This document shows positions 44,091-53,070 of a stretch of DNA of 64,000 nucleotides, in pieces. Origin of the DNA: Leifsonia sp. Root227. Its GTDB lineage: Bacteria; Actinomycetota; Actinomycetes; Actinomycetales; Microbacteriaceae. Position 1 is the stretch's first letter, and every line of letters begins with the position of its first letter. Position numbers and translations under genes: made by a program. The stretch spans positions 706,818 to 770,817 of the forward strand of contig NZ_LMIO01000001.1 of NCBI RefSeq assembly GCF_001428745.1. The letters run 5' to 3'. The notes under the pieces were generated by a model that saw only the letters and a list, made by a program, of their open reading frames with translations, was not told the origin of the DNA and ran no database searches.

Positions 44091-44945
44091 TTAGTGGGTG
44101 CCCCGGAAACGGAGCGCACCAGAAAGACGGTCGGCTTGTGTGCCAGACCATTGGTTGTCGCCGTTCCCGGAGGACACGGCAATACCGCCACCAGCGGCGA
44201 GAGCGGCAACGAAACTGAGCGGCAGCGCCACCCAGCCGCCGCGAGGGTCCAACGGGATCGCCCCGTTGATGCCCGTGTACGAACCAGGCATCGTCGGTGA
44301 ACCGTGCGTGCCCACATTGCAGACACCCAACGCCTGACGCAACGGCAAATAGATCTCGATCGAAGTAACGGTCGCACCAGCAAGCGCAGCTGAAACGCGG
44401 CCGTTGTAGAACCAGGCACCTGATACTGAGTCGGAGGCGCGCACATCGTTCGACTGCCACCTGGACCGGAACTGCCCAGAGTCCGACGCCAATACCGGAT
44501 CGAATGACAGCGGCGTGGGTGCCGCCCCAGGGTTTGGGTCAGCGCTTCCCGACGGCGCCACCGTTACGGCACCCTGAATAATGCCGGTAGCCCAGTTGAT
44601 CTCCACAGAGTTGCCGATGGTTGGCGTGTACGACGACCTGTAGCCGAGCACATAATCGGTGCCATCGACCGTCACAGTCGCGTAAGGCGACCCACCAGCT
44701 TTGATAGTCCCAATAGGGTTCAACGCAACCGCCGGACCTAAAACCACCCACTGCCCATTGCGTCGCTCGAGCTGCACCACGATTCCGGGAACGGGCGGGG
44801 TAAATCCGACGCACGGAACCGTGATCGTCGTGTTCCCTACGTTGACCACAGCGAACCCGTTAGACAACCCGACAAATGTGCCCGTCCGCCGAGCCACATC
44901 GGGGATGCCATTCAGCTTCTTGACGATGAACGCTTCCGCATCCAT
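44091..44945 (-). CDS. Phage minor tail protein
   Basis: 284 aa. N-terminal 'MDAEAFIVKKLNGIPDVARR' then an OB-like beta domain with 'VPGIVVQLERRNGQWVVLG', a Pro/Ala linker, and a beta-sandwich C-terminal half ('SGQFRSRWQSNDVRASDSVS'). Its start overlaps the stop of the DUF5047 gene by one base, so it is part of the tail-tip set. Confidence 0.75.
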   Translation of the reverse strand: MDAEAFIVKKLNGIPDVARRTGTFVGLSNGFAVVNVGNTTITVPCVGFTPPVPGIVVQLERRNGQWVVLGPAVALNPIGTIKAGGSPYATVTVDGTDYVLGYRSSYTPTIGNSVEINWATGIIQGAVTVAPSGSADPNPGAAPTPLSFDPVLASDSGQFRSRWQSNDVRASDSVSGAWFYNGRVSAALAGATVTSIEIYLPLRQALGVCNVGTHGSPTMPGSYTGINGAIPLDPRGGWVALPLSFVAALAAGGGIAVSSGNGDNQWSGTQADRLSGALRFRGTH

Positions 44946-46054
44946 CAGAACGTCCTCTGAACTTCCAGGGTCACGTTCATCAGCGCGGAGTCCGACAGGG
45001 ACAACTTGTTCGCTCGGCCGGTGATCGGTTTGCTGTAGCCGGTCACGTCGAGGACGTCACCCATTTCGTACAGTGGGTTGAAGATGCACTGCACGGGAAT
45101 CTCGTAGGTAAGCCCACCAATTTGCGACTTTAGATAAGCCTCGGTTTCGGTCGCGAGCTGCGCCTGGGTGGTAGCTGTCTGCGAGTCGTAGTACGCCGTG
45201 TTCTCCCCGTACAAGCCGGCTGGGTCAAGCCACCCCGTCGCAATAGCCGGATAGAAGAGAGGCTTACGATCTGGGCCTTCGGCAGTGCCAACAACCACAT
45301 TGATAACCGGGTCCGTATCCACCGAATAGCCAACATCCGTTACCGTCCCCAGCGCACCCAAAGGCAACTGCCCAACCGAAGAACCAAACGTATTCGGAAC
45401 CACAGTCCACGCACCCGATGAGTCAACAACACCGACACCACCAAGCAGGGTGAACAAGTCCTGCACACCCTTCAACCGGCCGCCCTCATTGGTTTCGTAC
45501 ACCAACGCCTTCGGGATCACCTTGTCCGGCAACGACGACACCACCGGCATCCCCGTAATCCGACGCAGCTCCGTATACACAGACGACGTATCCGGGATCT
45601 GCTCAGGCGACCTGAACCCACGCCGGCGAACGTTCTCGTCAAGGGAACGGAACTCCAACTTCACCGTAGACGCCGTAACCACACGACCCTGCGGGGTGTC
45701 CACGTACGAGTCGTCAGCAGACGGGATACCCGTGATACGGAACCACCCGAGCACGATCTTCTCCGAGAAGCCGTCGTCGGTGTAAACCTCCACCGTCAAC
45801 AACAGCCGAGACTTGAACGGCGACAGAACACCGTCCATCCCATCCGGCGTCCACGACTCACCCGCGACCGACTGATGCACGACAGTCGCAGAACCGGACG
45901 CCTTGACCTGAGCTGACAGGTCATAGTCGACCTGCCATTCAGTGAGCGGCACATCCTGCGCCTGCCGTTCCGAACCCTGAAACACATCCGCCCACAGGCG
46001 CCGACTGAACGAACCGGTGAGCACGCTTGTCAGGTCTGTGGTGGATGGTCTCAT
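44945..46054 (-). CDS. Minor tail protein, DUF5047-like
   Basis: 369 aa. 'LTEWQVDYDLSAQVKASGSA' near residues 37-57 and 'LLLTVEVYTDDGFSEKIVLG' near 83-103 are features I associate with DUF5047 actinophage tail proteins, the analogue of baseplate hub/Tal proteins. C-terminus 'LSDSALMNVTLEVQRTF'. Sits two genes after tape measure as expected for a distal tail hub. Confidence 0.78.
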   Translation of the reverse strand: MRPSTTDLTSVLTGSFSRRLWADVFQGSERQAQDVPLTEWQVDYDLSAQVKASGSATVVHQSVAGESWTPDGMDGVLSPFKSRLLLTVEVYTDDGFSEKIVLGWFRITGIPSADDSYVDTPQGRVVTASTVKLEFRSLDENVRRRGFRSPEQIPDTSSVYTELRRITGMPVVSSLPDKVIPKALVYETNEGGRLKGVQDLFTLLGGVGVVDSSGAWTVVPNTFGSSVGQLPLGALGTVTDVGYSVDTDPVINVVVGTAEGPDRKPLFYPAIATGWLDPAGLYGENTAYYDSQTATTQAQLATETEAYLKSQIGGLTYEIPVQCIFNPLYEMGDVLDVTGYSKPITGRANKLSLSDSALMNVTLEVQRTF

Positions 46055-46055
46055 G

Positions 46056-47480
46056 TCAGCTCCCGTTTCCGGCTAGGTCGTATCTGCGGTTCACCGCCAA
46101 GCGGCTTGCGTTGTCCGCGTTCAACGCGGCCCGGGTCGGGTAGTAGGCGTTCAGGTCGGCGCGGGTCAGCAACGGCACCACCAGAGCTGGGGTCGGCGGG
46201 TCCACTTCTGAACCGGTCATGCCGACAGTCACCAGGTCGCCGCCGATGTTGTAGTTCATGTCTCGTTCGTCAAGCGTGAGAACCCCGGCGAACAGTGGGC
46301 GCGGCAAACGAACCCTGTCCCGCGAGCCGATGCGGAAACAGATCACCGGTGTGGTGCGTTCCCCATACGAACCGAACATGGCCTGCAACTTGTCCGCGTT
46401 GTCAATGTCCGCACGCACATCAAGCACCACATCTTGGATGCCACGACGTTGCCCAGACACAACTACACCAACCGTGCGACCCTGAGGCCACACAATGTCA
46501 CCCTCGAACGGGCGTTGGATGCTCCGAGCGGCACCATCATCGAACGCGACCACGGCAGAACCCCACGGGTCCAACGGGTTATGCACCCAGGTTTCCTGAA
46601 CGTCCAGGTTCACGGTGGTCGCCGACGAATACCCCATCGACGCTCCCGACGAATTGAACATCTGCACTCGATACGACGCGTCGATTCCGAACGGAACCTC
46701 GAAGTCAATGCGGGTCAGTGCGCTGTCCACAATCGCATTCAGCGCACCACGCACCGGCATCTCACGGCCACCAGCAGACCGAAACACCGTAACCGTTGAC
46801 GCGTTCGGGTGAATGTCGGTCACCACAATCTCAACCCGCGGGCACGGCGCACTATCCAACGAAGGAATGATGCTCACAGTCGGCGCGTAATACCTGCTGG
46901 GGGATGCGTTAGCCGCACCTTCCCACAATGACCAAGCGTTGATGTCGGGGTCGAAATAGTTGAGGACCACGGAACCGGACTCGAACATGAGACACGAGAC
47001 GTCCAGTCGGTCCCCGTCGGACAACGTCCCCGTTGTGGCACGCATCCGATGAATGACTCGCGCGCGCGTCGCCCCGATAGGTGCCGCCGCCGTAACCGAG
47101 TAGCGGCCCCACCCAGAAACGACCGCATCAGTATTCTGGGCAGGCGAAGGCATCGCCGTCCCGCTGCCGTCAATCCACTGAATGTACGAGTCAATCACCA
47201 CTGCGGCAGTCGTTGTCGTACGAACGTAACCGTCGAAGACGACTGTTTCCCCACCAGTAACCACGTTTACGCCGGCGCCGTAGTGTGACACATCCACGTA
47301 CGTGGGTGAGCCGACAACCGTTGCCCGCGCCCACGTAGCTACCACGGATAGTGGGCCGCCGACGCCTCCCGCACCAGCGACACGCGTGAGGGCTGGGGTG
47401 CCAGATGACTGCGACGCTGACCAGTTGGTCAGATCGATAGCGACTTTGGGGTTGGTTACCCGGTTGCGTCGGAACGTCAT
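46056..47480 (-). CDS. Minor tail protein (distal-tail type) with carbohydrate-binding-like N-terminus
   Basis: 474 aa. N-terminal 'MTFRRNRVTNPKVAIDLTNW' leads into a beta-sandwich of the kind found in carbohydrate-binding modules (residues 10-200); the C-terminal half has 'VVLDVRADIDNADKLQAMFG' and 'RVRLPRPLFAGVLTLDERDM', a pattern of siphovirus distal tail proteins. First gene after tape measure, which fits Dit. Confidence 0.78.
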   Translation of the reverse strand: MTFRRNRVTNPKVAIDLTNWSASQSSGTPALTRVAGAGGVGGPLSVVATWARATVVGSPTYVDVSHYGAGVNVVTGGETVVFDGYVRTTTTAAVVIDSYIQWIDGSGTAMPSPAQNTDAVVSGWGRYSVTAAAPIGATRARVIHRMRATTGTLSDGDRLDVSCLMFESGSVVLNYFDPDINAWSLWEGAANASPSRYYAPTVSIIPSLDSAPCPRVEIVVTDIHPNASTVTVFRSAGGREMPVRGALNAIVDSALTRIDFEVPFGIDASYRVQMFNSSGASMGYSSATTVNLDVQETWVHNPLDPWGSAVVAFDDGAARSIQRPFEGDIVWPQGRTVGVVVSGQRRGIQDVVLDVRADIDNADKLQAMFGSYGERTTPVICFRIGSRDRVRLPRPLFAGVLTLDERDMNYNIGGDLVTVGMTGSEVDPPTPALVVPLLTRADLNAYYPTRAALNADNASRLAVNRRYDLAGNGS

Positions 47481-47484
47481 CCGG

Positions 47485-50046
47485 TCACCCCATCTTCAAA
47501 CGGCGAGCTTTCGCCTGATCGTTCTGCTGAATGGAAACATCCACATACTTGAGCAGGTCAACACCGCCCTTCTGCGCCAACGTCACAGTGATGGGGCCGA
47601 CGCCGCCCGAACCCGCATCCCCAACGCCAAGACGCCGGCCGGCCTCGACCCAAACCTTTCGGTTGCGCGCCTCTTGGCCAGGCTTGCCCGAAATGAACGC
47701 TTCCCAACGCGTCTCCGGTTCAGCGAACTTGTACAAAGGCGCGCCGCCCGAATAGATCCCCGGAGCGAAGCCACCCGAATCGAACGCCTGCGCAACACCA
47801 CCGCTGTACAGATTCCCGTTCGCAGACGTACCCAAACGACCATTGCCCGACACCGCCCCATTCAGATCCGACAGATTCGAACGGGTGATGATGGTGACGA
47901 TCTTCTGATCCGGGATACTCGCAAGGAACGCCTTGAAGTCCGCTATGCTCGCACGCGCTTGCGCGTCCTGAGTGGTAATCAACGTGTTGACGGTCGGTGG
48001 AATCTTCCCCAAATGCTCATTCACATACGCGTCCGCAGCGGCCCCAGTGAGACCCATCTGCGCCGCAACGCTGGCAAGCTCAGCGCGCCCCTGCTGCCAC
48101 GCGGCAGTCGTCTGATACTGCGACTGCGTAGTAGCCTGCGTCGCATCGATAACAGCCTTCTGGGTGTCAGCAACCTTGTCCAACGCGATCTTGTTAGCCT
48201 GACCAGCAGCCGTCGACTGATCGAAAGACGCACCATTCGCAGCGATAGCCGCGTTCGCAGCAGACGTGGCCGAAGCCAAATCATCCTGCGCAGTCTTCAG
48301 CTTCCCCATCGCCTTCGCGGTGTCAGCCTGATCCTTCTGCGACTGGGCAAGCGAACCCGACGTGAGCCCGATCTTCGAAGCAAGGTTCTGCCACTCAATC
48401 GAGTGCTGAGTCAACTCCGCCTGCGTGTGCTTACCCGACGACTGCCACTTCTGTTCCTGCGCCACGATCTCCGCAACAGCATCCTTGTTCCCAAGAGATG
48501 CCTGCGTGACAAGATCAAGCGACACGCCAAGCTTGTTAGCCACCGCGATCGCCCCGTTGTCCCGGAGCTGCTTCACGGCAACCGCTTTGGTGTTCTCGGT
48601 GATAGCACCAGTATTCGCATCAAGGGAACTGGTGAACTCGTCCACCTTCGCCTGCGTCTCCGCAACGCTAGCCAGAAAACCACCAGCCAACGCCGTCGCG
48701 CCGATGCCAAGCGCGATGCCCCACGGCCCAGTCAGGAACGACGTGATACCGGTAAGAGCCGCGCCCATGCGGGCATGACCAACCGTTTCCATCGCACCAG
48801 CGAGAGCAACCACCTTGGGCACGGCCAGGAGTGCCCCGCCACCGAAGAGTCCGATCGCCGCCGTTCCCGCCGTGAGCGCCAGAGCCGTCTGCTGCACGGG
48901 CTGCGGCAGGTCACCGAAGACCTTCAGAAGCCCGGTCACTGTCTGCGCGATCGTACGCAACGGCCCGTTGGCGGCAGACCCGGTGCGGATCAGATCGGAC
49001 TCGAACGCGGCGCTCAGCTTCTTCAGGTCGCCATTCAGGTTGTCCATTTTGCCGGCAGCCTGCTGCGCGGCGAACCCCTGGTCGTTGACAGCCTTAGTCC
49101 ACTTATTGACTCCCGCCGCACCATCCTTCAACAGGATGTTCGCTGCGGTGATCTGCTGGTTTCCGAAGATCTGCCCCAACGCATAGGAACGCTCGGCCTG
49201 CGTCAAACCGCCAAGTTTGTCATGCAACTGCCCAGCAGCACCAGCCAGGCCGATGAACTTGCCCTGCGAGTCAAAAAGGGTGATGTTGTATTTGTCCATC
49301 ACCTTCTGCGCCACCTGCGATGGGGACGTAAGCGACGACAACATTCCACGCAGGGACGTACCAGCCTGATCCGCGAGAATTCCATTCGACGCGAACTCGG
49401 CAAGTACGCCGACGGTTTCATCAAGCGAAACACCCAACGAGGCCGCGACCGGACCTGCATACTTCAACGCCGTGCCAAGATCCGAAACCCCACCAAGCGC
49501 CTTATCTGCGCCCGCAGCCAACAGGTCCGCGATATGGGTAACATCCTTGCCGTGAAGACCAAACTGCACCATCGCAGATGACGCGATCTCTGTAGCCTGA
49601 CCGACGTCAATCTGCCCAGCTGCGGCCAGGTCGAGGGCGCCCTTCAGGGCGCCGCCCATGATGTCCTTCACGGACACGCCAGCCTTGACCAGCTCGGTTT
49701 CCGCGTCAGCAACCTCGTTGGCCGAGAACCCGATCGCCTGACCCATAGTGAGGGCGGCGTTCGACAACTCAGACATCTCGCTCGCTGTCGCGTGCGAGAG
49801 CGTCTTCACCTGCGCCATCTGCGCGTCGAAATCAGCAAACGACTTGATCGCCAACGCTGTAGCGGCAGCAGCAACGGCGCCGATAGCGAGAAGCGGACGC
49901 CCCAGCGAACCGAGGGCGTCCTTCTGGGCGGCCAACTTCTGAGCCGAATTCCCCAGCTCGTTGGTTTTCCGCGCCGCCTGCTCCATCCCGGCGATATAGC
50001 CAGCCACGGAAGCGGTCAGATTCACTTTTACGGTGCGGTCACCCAT
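47485..50046 (-). CDS. Tail tape measure protein
   Basis: 853 aa, the longest gene of the prophage. Helical; TP901-type core with 'SHATASEMSELSNAALTMGQ' and 'FSANEVADAETELVKAGVSV' near residues 83-125, and several hydrophobic segments near 395-460 ('GPWGIALGIGATALAGGFLA'). C-terminal part carries the usual FDSGGFAPGIYSGGAP motif. Sets tail length, about 130 nm by the usual residue-to-length rule. Its GTG/ATG start region at 50046 lies next to a rightward promoter. Confidence 0.93.
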   Translation of the reverse strand: MGDRTVKVNLTASVAGYIAGMEQAARKTNELGNSAQKLAAQKDALGSLGRPLLAIGAVAAAATALAIKSFADFDAQMAQVKTLSHATASEMSELSNAALTMGQAIGFSANEVADAETELVKAGVSVKDIMGGALKGALDLAAAGQIDVGQATEIASSAMVQFGLHGKDVTHIADLLAAGADKALGGVSDLGTALKYAGPVAASLGVSLDETVGVLAEFASNGILADQAGTSLRGMLSSLTSPSQVAQKVMDKYNITLFDSQGKFIGLAGAAGQLHDKLGGLTQAERSYALGQIFGNQQITAANILLKDGAAGVNKWTKAVNDQGFAAQQAAGKMDNLNGDLKKLSAAFESDLIRTGSAANGPLRTIAQTVTGLLKVFGDLPQPVQQTALALTAGTAAIGLFGGGALLAVPKVVALAGAMETVGHARMGAALTGITSFLTGPWGIALGIGATALAGGFLASVAETQAKVDEFTSSLDANTGAITENTKAVAVKQLRDNGAIAVANKLGVSLDLVTQASLGNKDAVAEIVAQEQKWQSSGKHTQAELTQHSIEWQNLASKIGLTSGSLAQSQKDQADTAKAMGKLKTAQDDLASATSAANAAIAANGASFDQSTAAGQANKIALDKVADTQKAVIDATQATTQSQYQTTAAWQQGRAELASVAAQMGLTGAAADAYVNEHLGKIPPTVNTLITTQDAQARASIADFKAFLASIPDQKIVTIITRSNLSDLNGAVSGNGRLGTSANGNLYSGGVAQAFDSGGFAPGIYSGGAPLYKFAEPETRWEAFISGKPGQEARNRKVWVEAGRRLGVGDAGSGGVGPITVTLAQKGGVDLLKYVDVSIQQNDQAKARRLKMG

Positions 50047-50059
50047 GCAGGTTCTCCTA

Positions 50060-50088
50060 TTGAGTTTCCCTCACCAGACAGCTAAAAT
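50060..50088 (+). promoter_or_regulatory. Rightward promoter of a leaderless gene inside the tail operon
   Basis: TTGAGT (50060-50065) and TAAAAT (50083-50088) are 17 bases apart. The ATG of the next gene is six bases further on, so it would be at or next to +1. Confidence 0.75.
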
Positions 50089-50094
50089 TCGCGC

Positions 50095-50313
50095 ATGGTA
50101 TATCAGGGGGTTCCGGACAAGCAACGCAGCCGCGAAGGATGGGCGACAGCTCTCGGGTGGGCGTGCGGCATCGGCATCGTCGGCGTTCTCGCGCTAGGCA
50201 TCGGCCTTGTTTTCGCGCTACCAATCGCGATCCAAATCGGGTTCGCCGTACTAACGGTCGCGGCAGTAGTCGCACTAGCCGGCGGGTACCAGTTCTTCCT
50301 CAATCACGACTGA
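50095..50313 (+). CDS. Small two-helix membrane protein (moron) on the opposite strand
   Basis: 72 aa. Short basic N-terminus (VYQGVPDKQRSREGW), then two transmembrane segments ('WACGIGIVGVLALGIGLVFA' and 'IQIGFAVLTVAAVVALAGGY') and a tail QFFLNHD. It runs against the tail operon between tape measure and chaperone genes, has its own strong promoter and no Shine-Dalgarno. This is the pattern of a moron expressed from the prophage. Superinfection exclusion or another membrane effect is inference. Its end overlaps the convergent gene by ten bases. Confidence 0.8.
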   Translation: MVYQGVPDKQRSREGWATALGWACGIGIVGVLALGIGLVFALPIAIQIGFAVLTVAAVVALAGGYQFFLNHD

Positions 50314-50705
50314 TCGGCGCGCGACACCGACCACACATGGCCATTGCGCGACGAATCCTTGTTCGCTTCGTAGAACGAGTCCTTCCGGTCCTCAACCGCT
50401 TTGACCGCCCAGTTCGTGGATGGACTCCACGACGGCACGTACGCGAACTGATTCTTCGGGTCCATCGCTTCAGACACGGGAATCCCGTACGGCCCCATAT
50501 CCTCTTCGATCGACTGGAACGCCAACATCTGCACGCGGTCTTGAACGCGGAACTCTGGTTCGCGACGCGTGATCGTTCGCATCAGACGGTCGCCCTCGTA
50601 CACGTACTCGGTGACCTCACGCGGTTCCCAACCCCGAAGCCGGCGGAGCGACACGCCCCACCGGGCGGCGACTCTTAGCTCGGCTGCGACGCGTCCGTGA
50701 ATGCT
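50304..50705 (-). CDS. Tail assembly chaperone, frameshifted part (gpT-like)
   Basis: About 133 codons from the slippery site at 50705-50711; a GTG at 50654 would give 116 aa if translated alone. Sequence 'RRLRGWEPREVTEYVYEGDR' after the junction, C-terminus 'RNGHVWSVSRADQS'. The frame is open back to the A-run inside the upstream gene, so production as a -1 fusion with the upstream chaperone is expected, as in most long-tailed phages. Needed to chaperone the tape measure, encoded next. Confidence 0.85.
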   Translation of the reverse strand, partial: SIHGRVAAELRVAARWGVSLRRLRGWEPREVTEYVYEGDRLMRTITRREPEFRVQDRVQMLAFQSIEEDMGPYGIPVSEAMDPKNQFAYVPSWSPSTNWAVKAVEDRKDSFYEANKDSSRNGHVWSVSRADQS

Positions 50706-51088
50706 TTTTTTGCCGCCTCCACCGCCTCCAGCGGTGCAATCTGGTTCAGTCGGAAGATTGCGTCAGTAACCAACTGCATCTGCCCACCGGGTAGCGCCTT
50801 CAGCAGAGACCGCCACTGGTCCTCCGAAAGGGTGATCACATCCCTGCCGTCAACCCTTTTGCCGCTCAACGGTGCAGCAATGTGAGTAAGCTCGCGCATG
50901 TTGTAGCCGAAATAGTTGTCGGTGCGAACCTTGGGTCGAGGTGGCGCCTGATCGCAGGCATTACCCCAATCAGTCGGGTCCATCTGCGTGAACCGGAAAG
51001 TGTAGGGTTTTCCGTTCAACGAAACCGTCACATCTTCTGTCGGCCGCTCAGCCTCAAACTCGGCTTTCAGATCGTCTTCAAAACTCAT
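50675..51088 (-). CDS. Tail assembly chaperone (gpG-like)
   Basis: 137 aa. 'VTVSLNGKPYTFRFTQMDPT' near residues 20-40 and helical C-terminal part ending EAAKKAFTDASQPS. Lies between the tail tube and tape measure genes, the fixed place of gpG. Contains the slippery A-run near its end; most ribosomes stop at TAA (50677-50675) while a minority make the gpGT fusion. Confidence 0.88.
   Translation of the reverse strand: MSFEDDLKAEFEAERPTEDVTVSLNGKPYTFRFTQMDPTDWGNACDQAPPRPKVRTDNYFGYNMRELTHIAAPLSGKRVDGRDVITLSEDQWRSLLKALPGGQMQLVTDAIFRLNQIAPLEAVEAAKKAFTDASQPS
50705..50711 (-). other. -1 programmed frameshift site (A AAA AAA)
   Basis: On the minus strand the codons read GCA AAA AAA GCA, so the heptamer A-AAA-AAA is in the correct phase for a -1 slip. 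After slipping the frame continues without stop into the downstream gene to 50304. Sits nine codons before the zero-frame stop. Confidence 0.88.
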
Positions 51089-51122
51089 AATCTCTTCTCC
51101 GTTTTCCCCGTTGAGAAGAAGA

Positions 51123-51157
51123 CCTGCCGGGTGACACGGAGGAAACCACCCGGCAGG
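51123..51157 (-). terminator. Terminator-like hairpin after tail tube gene
   Basis: CCTGCCGGGTG (51123-51133) pairs exactly with CACCCGGCAGG (51147-51157). On the minus strand the stem is followed by TCTTCTTCTC. It would reduce transcription beyond the highly expressed tube gene. Confidence 0.75.
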
Positions 51158-51164
51158 AACCTAA

Positions 51165-51656
51165 CTAAGCGACCAGCGCAACATCCGACTGGGTGACACC
51201 TGTCACGAACAGGGTCTGCGTCACCGTCTGCACGCCGTTCTCAACCGGGGCATCCTTGCGCTGCTTGCCGCACTGGATCGTCACGATGTCGACCAGCTGG
51301 CCGACCGTCCACGCGGTTGCGTTGTCGATCGAATACCGGAGAACGATCTGACCCTTCGTGCCCTCGACCAGGGTCGAATAGGCCGTGTCTGTGGTCGGGT
51401 CGCCGAAGACGTACTGGATCTCAATCGTCTGCGAAGACTTACCCGGCTGTGTCAGCTTCTGCTTCAGGGTCAGACGCGGGTCGTCGATCGTTTCCTCAGT
51501 AATCTGGGAATCGAACTTCTTCAAGCTGTACGTCAGATCCTTCACGGGGTTAGCCGCAAGGATCGCAACAGACTTCGCGCTCGAACCAGACGGAACAAAC
51601 GCAATACGGAGGTTGCCGTCAAAAGCAACACTCAGGGGCACGGCTTCTGCGGCCAT
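51165..51656 (-). CDS. Major tail tube protein
   Basis: 163 aa. N-terminal 'VPLSVAFDGNLRIAFVPSGS', then 'DLTYSLKKFDSQITEETIDD' and 'IQYVFGDPTTDTAYSTLVEG'. Size, beta-rich content and place just before the chaperones mark it as the tail tube subunit. Flanked by terminator-like hairpins on both sides, consistent with a separately tuned, abundant product. Confidence 0.85.
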   Translation of the reverse strand: MAAEAVPLSVAFDGNLRIAFVPSGSSAKSVAILAANPVKDLTYSLKKFDSQITEETIDDPRLTLKQKLTQPGKSSQTIEIQYVFGDPTTDTAYSTLVEGTKGQIVLRYSIDNATAWTVGQLVDIVTIQCGKQRKDAPVENGVQTVTQTLFVTGVTQSDVALVA

Positions 51657-51742
51657 TACATCTCCTTGACTAAGACGCCCGAGGGCGCACCAAAATGCCG
51701 CAGGGTTGCGGCGCTGCTCCGACTCGGGCCGGAAACACGAAA

Positions 51743-51762
51743 GGCCCGCACAATGGCGGGCC
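51743..51762 (-). terminator. Hairpin between tail terminator gene and tail tube gene
   Basis: GGCCCGC (51743-51749) and GCGGGCC (51756-51762) form a 7-bp stem followed, on the minus strand, by TTTCGTG. A modest terminator or processing hairpin. Confidence 0.55.
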
Positions 51763-51767
51763 GGAAC

Positions 51768-52205
51768 CTAAAGAACTTGCGAGTCGAACCCGCACTCAGC
51801 GACGTGGTAACAGGTCGGCGGCTGAATATTCGAATCAACCTGCACGGGAATGGGCGACGAATACCAGACCGGTTTCGGGTGCTCCCCGGCGATGCTGGGC
51901 ACAATGCCGCGACCATTCACGATCAACGCATTCCGCAGATTCTCGGCCGCAATGCCAGCCTGATCCGCGTCACGCCCAACCGAATGCACCGTGAACCTTG
52001 GGTGGCGAGTCACCACCGGGCCGGTCACCCGATCCGACGTATCCTTCCCGTCAGCGGGGTGAATAACCCAATACGGGTAGGACAGTTTCTCGTCAGGTTG
52101 CTCCGGGTACACGGCGCGCGAAACGAAAACCTGCGAACGGCCATCTTTGATCCCACCAGGCAGCGACTCGATAACCCCCCGCAGCCAAGCGGTATGAACC
52201 CTCAT
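51768..52205 (-). CDS. Tail terminator / completion protein
   Basis: 145 aa. 'RAVYPEQPDEKLSYPYWVIH' near residues 30-50 and 'SVGRDADQAGIAAENLRNAL' near 94-114 resemble siphovirus tail terminator proteins, which cap the tube and join it to the head. Gene place, just before the tube protein, supports this. Start overlaps the upstream stop by four bases. Confidence 0.75.
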   Translation of the reverse strand: MRVHTAWLRGVIESLPGGIKDGRSQVFVSRAVYPEQPDEKLSYPYWVIHPADGKDTSDRVTGPVVTRHPRFTVHSVGRDADQAGIAAENLRNALIVNGRGIVPSIAGEHPKPVWYSSPIPVQVDSNIQPPTCYHVAECGFDSQVL

Positions 52206-52657
52206 AGGCCCGCCTTCCGCTCGGCGTCAGATACGGCCTTCTCAAGCCCCTTCTGGAAATCGCCCTCGTTCTCATGCAAGGCATTCACCAGGTCATTCGA
52301 CGGCGCCGTGTCCTTACCGGGGGCGCCAAACTCGCGAATGTTCCCAAGCGGACCACCAGCCTTGCCCTTGTTGTAACCGACCTCCGCCGATATTTCCGAC
52401 GACAACGCAGAACCGGACAACACACCAGCGATAGCAGAACCCAACGAGCTGCCGCCCACACCGATCGCGTAGTCGATCGCGGCCGCCGCAGCAGACCAGC
52501 GACCCTTACCAACCGACTTCGCGGCATCCTTCTTGACCCGGGTAGCCGTGAACTGCAACGCCGAATTCAGATTCGGGCCAACATTCTTCGGAACCCGACC
52601 AATATCAGCGGCCAACTTCGTCACTTCGGTGAAGTCAAACGAAAACCCATCGCTCAC
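52202..52657 (-). CDS. HK97 gp10-like neck protein
   Basis: 151 aa. 'FDFTEVTKLAADIGRVPKNV' with 'LNSALQFTATRVKKDAAKSV' is the helical N-terminus of gp10-type proteins; 'GNIREFGAPGKDTAPSNDLV' near 102-122 includes the usual 'EFG' turn. Head-tail joining role inferred from family and place. Confidence 0.8.
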   Translation of the reverse strand: MSDGFSFDFTEVTKLAADIGRVPKNVGPNLNSALQFTATRVKKDAAKSVGKGRWSAAAAAIDYAIGVGGSSLGSAIAGVLSGSALSSEISAEVGYNKGKAGGPLGNIREFGAPGKDTAPSNDLVNALHENEGDFQKGLEKAVSDAERKAGL

Positions 52658-53070
52658 GACACCACCTCCACTGGCAACCTGCGCGCAGTCGCATGAGTCT
52701 CAAAGAACGGACCCTTCACCCGCAACTGGGCGCCCACCATTCCCGCATCCAACGGAGACACCGTGATGAACACCACATCACCAGTCCGGATCGCCTCAGT
52801 CCCCACAATCGGAACCGACACAATCCCACGCTGCGTCGACAACGACTGAGCCGCCACATCCTGATCAGACGGACGCACAAACGGAAACCGGAACCTGCAA
52901 GGCCCCGACCACACATCCGAATACACCGGCTCATCAACACCAGACTCCGGGTCACGAGTCACACCAACAGCCCGCTTCACCTCACACGCAGATTCCATCA
53001 ACGACTCAGCCAAAGCCCGCGCAGCAAGAGTCGCCGAATCAGCGCTCACCCCAACCCCCACGGCCACCAC
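52654..53070 (-). CDS. Head-tail connector, DUF6093-like
   Basis: 138 aa. 'MESACEVKRAVGVTRDPESG' near residues 25-45 followed by 'YSDVWSGPCRFRFPFVRPSD' is the pattern of DUF6093/stopper-type neck proteins. Start at 53070 lies inside the end of the upstream gene (25-base overlap); the end overlaps the gp10-like gene by four bases. Confidence 0.78.
   Translation of the reverse strand: MVAVGVGVSADSATLAARALAESLMESACEVKRAVGVTRDPESGVDEPVYSDVWSGPCRFRFPFVRPSDQDVAAQSLSTQRGIVSVPIVGTEAIRTGDVVFITVSPLDAGMVGAQLRVKGPFFETHATARRLPVEVVS

Noticed and set aside
47302..49581. 759-codon plus-strand frame opposite the tape measure gene
   Set aside because: Arg/Leu-rich shadow; the minus strand has a full tape measure protein with typical motifs.
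50057..50275. 72-codon minus-strand frame opposite the moron
   Set aside because: Arg/Cys-rich with no ribosome site; the plus frame has a promoter and two proper membrane helices.
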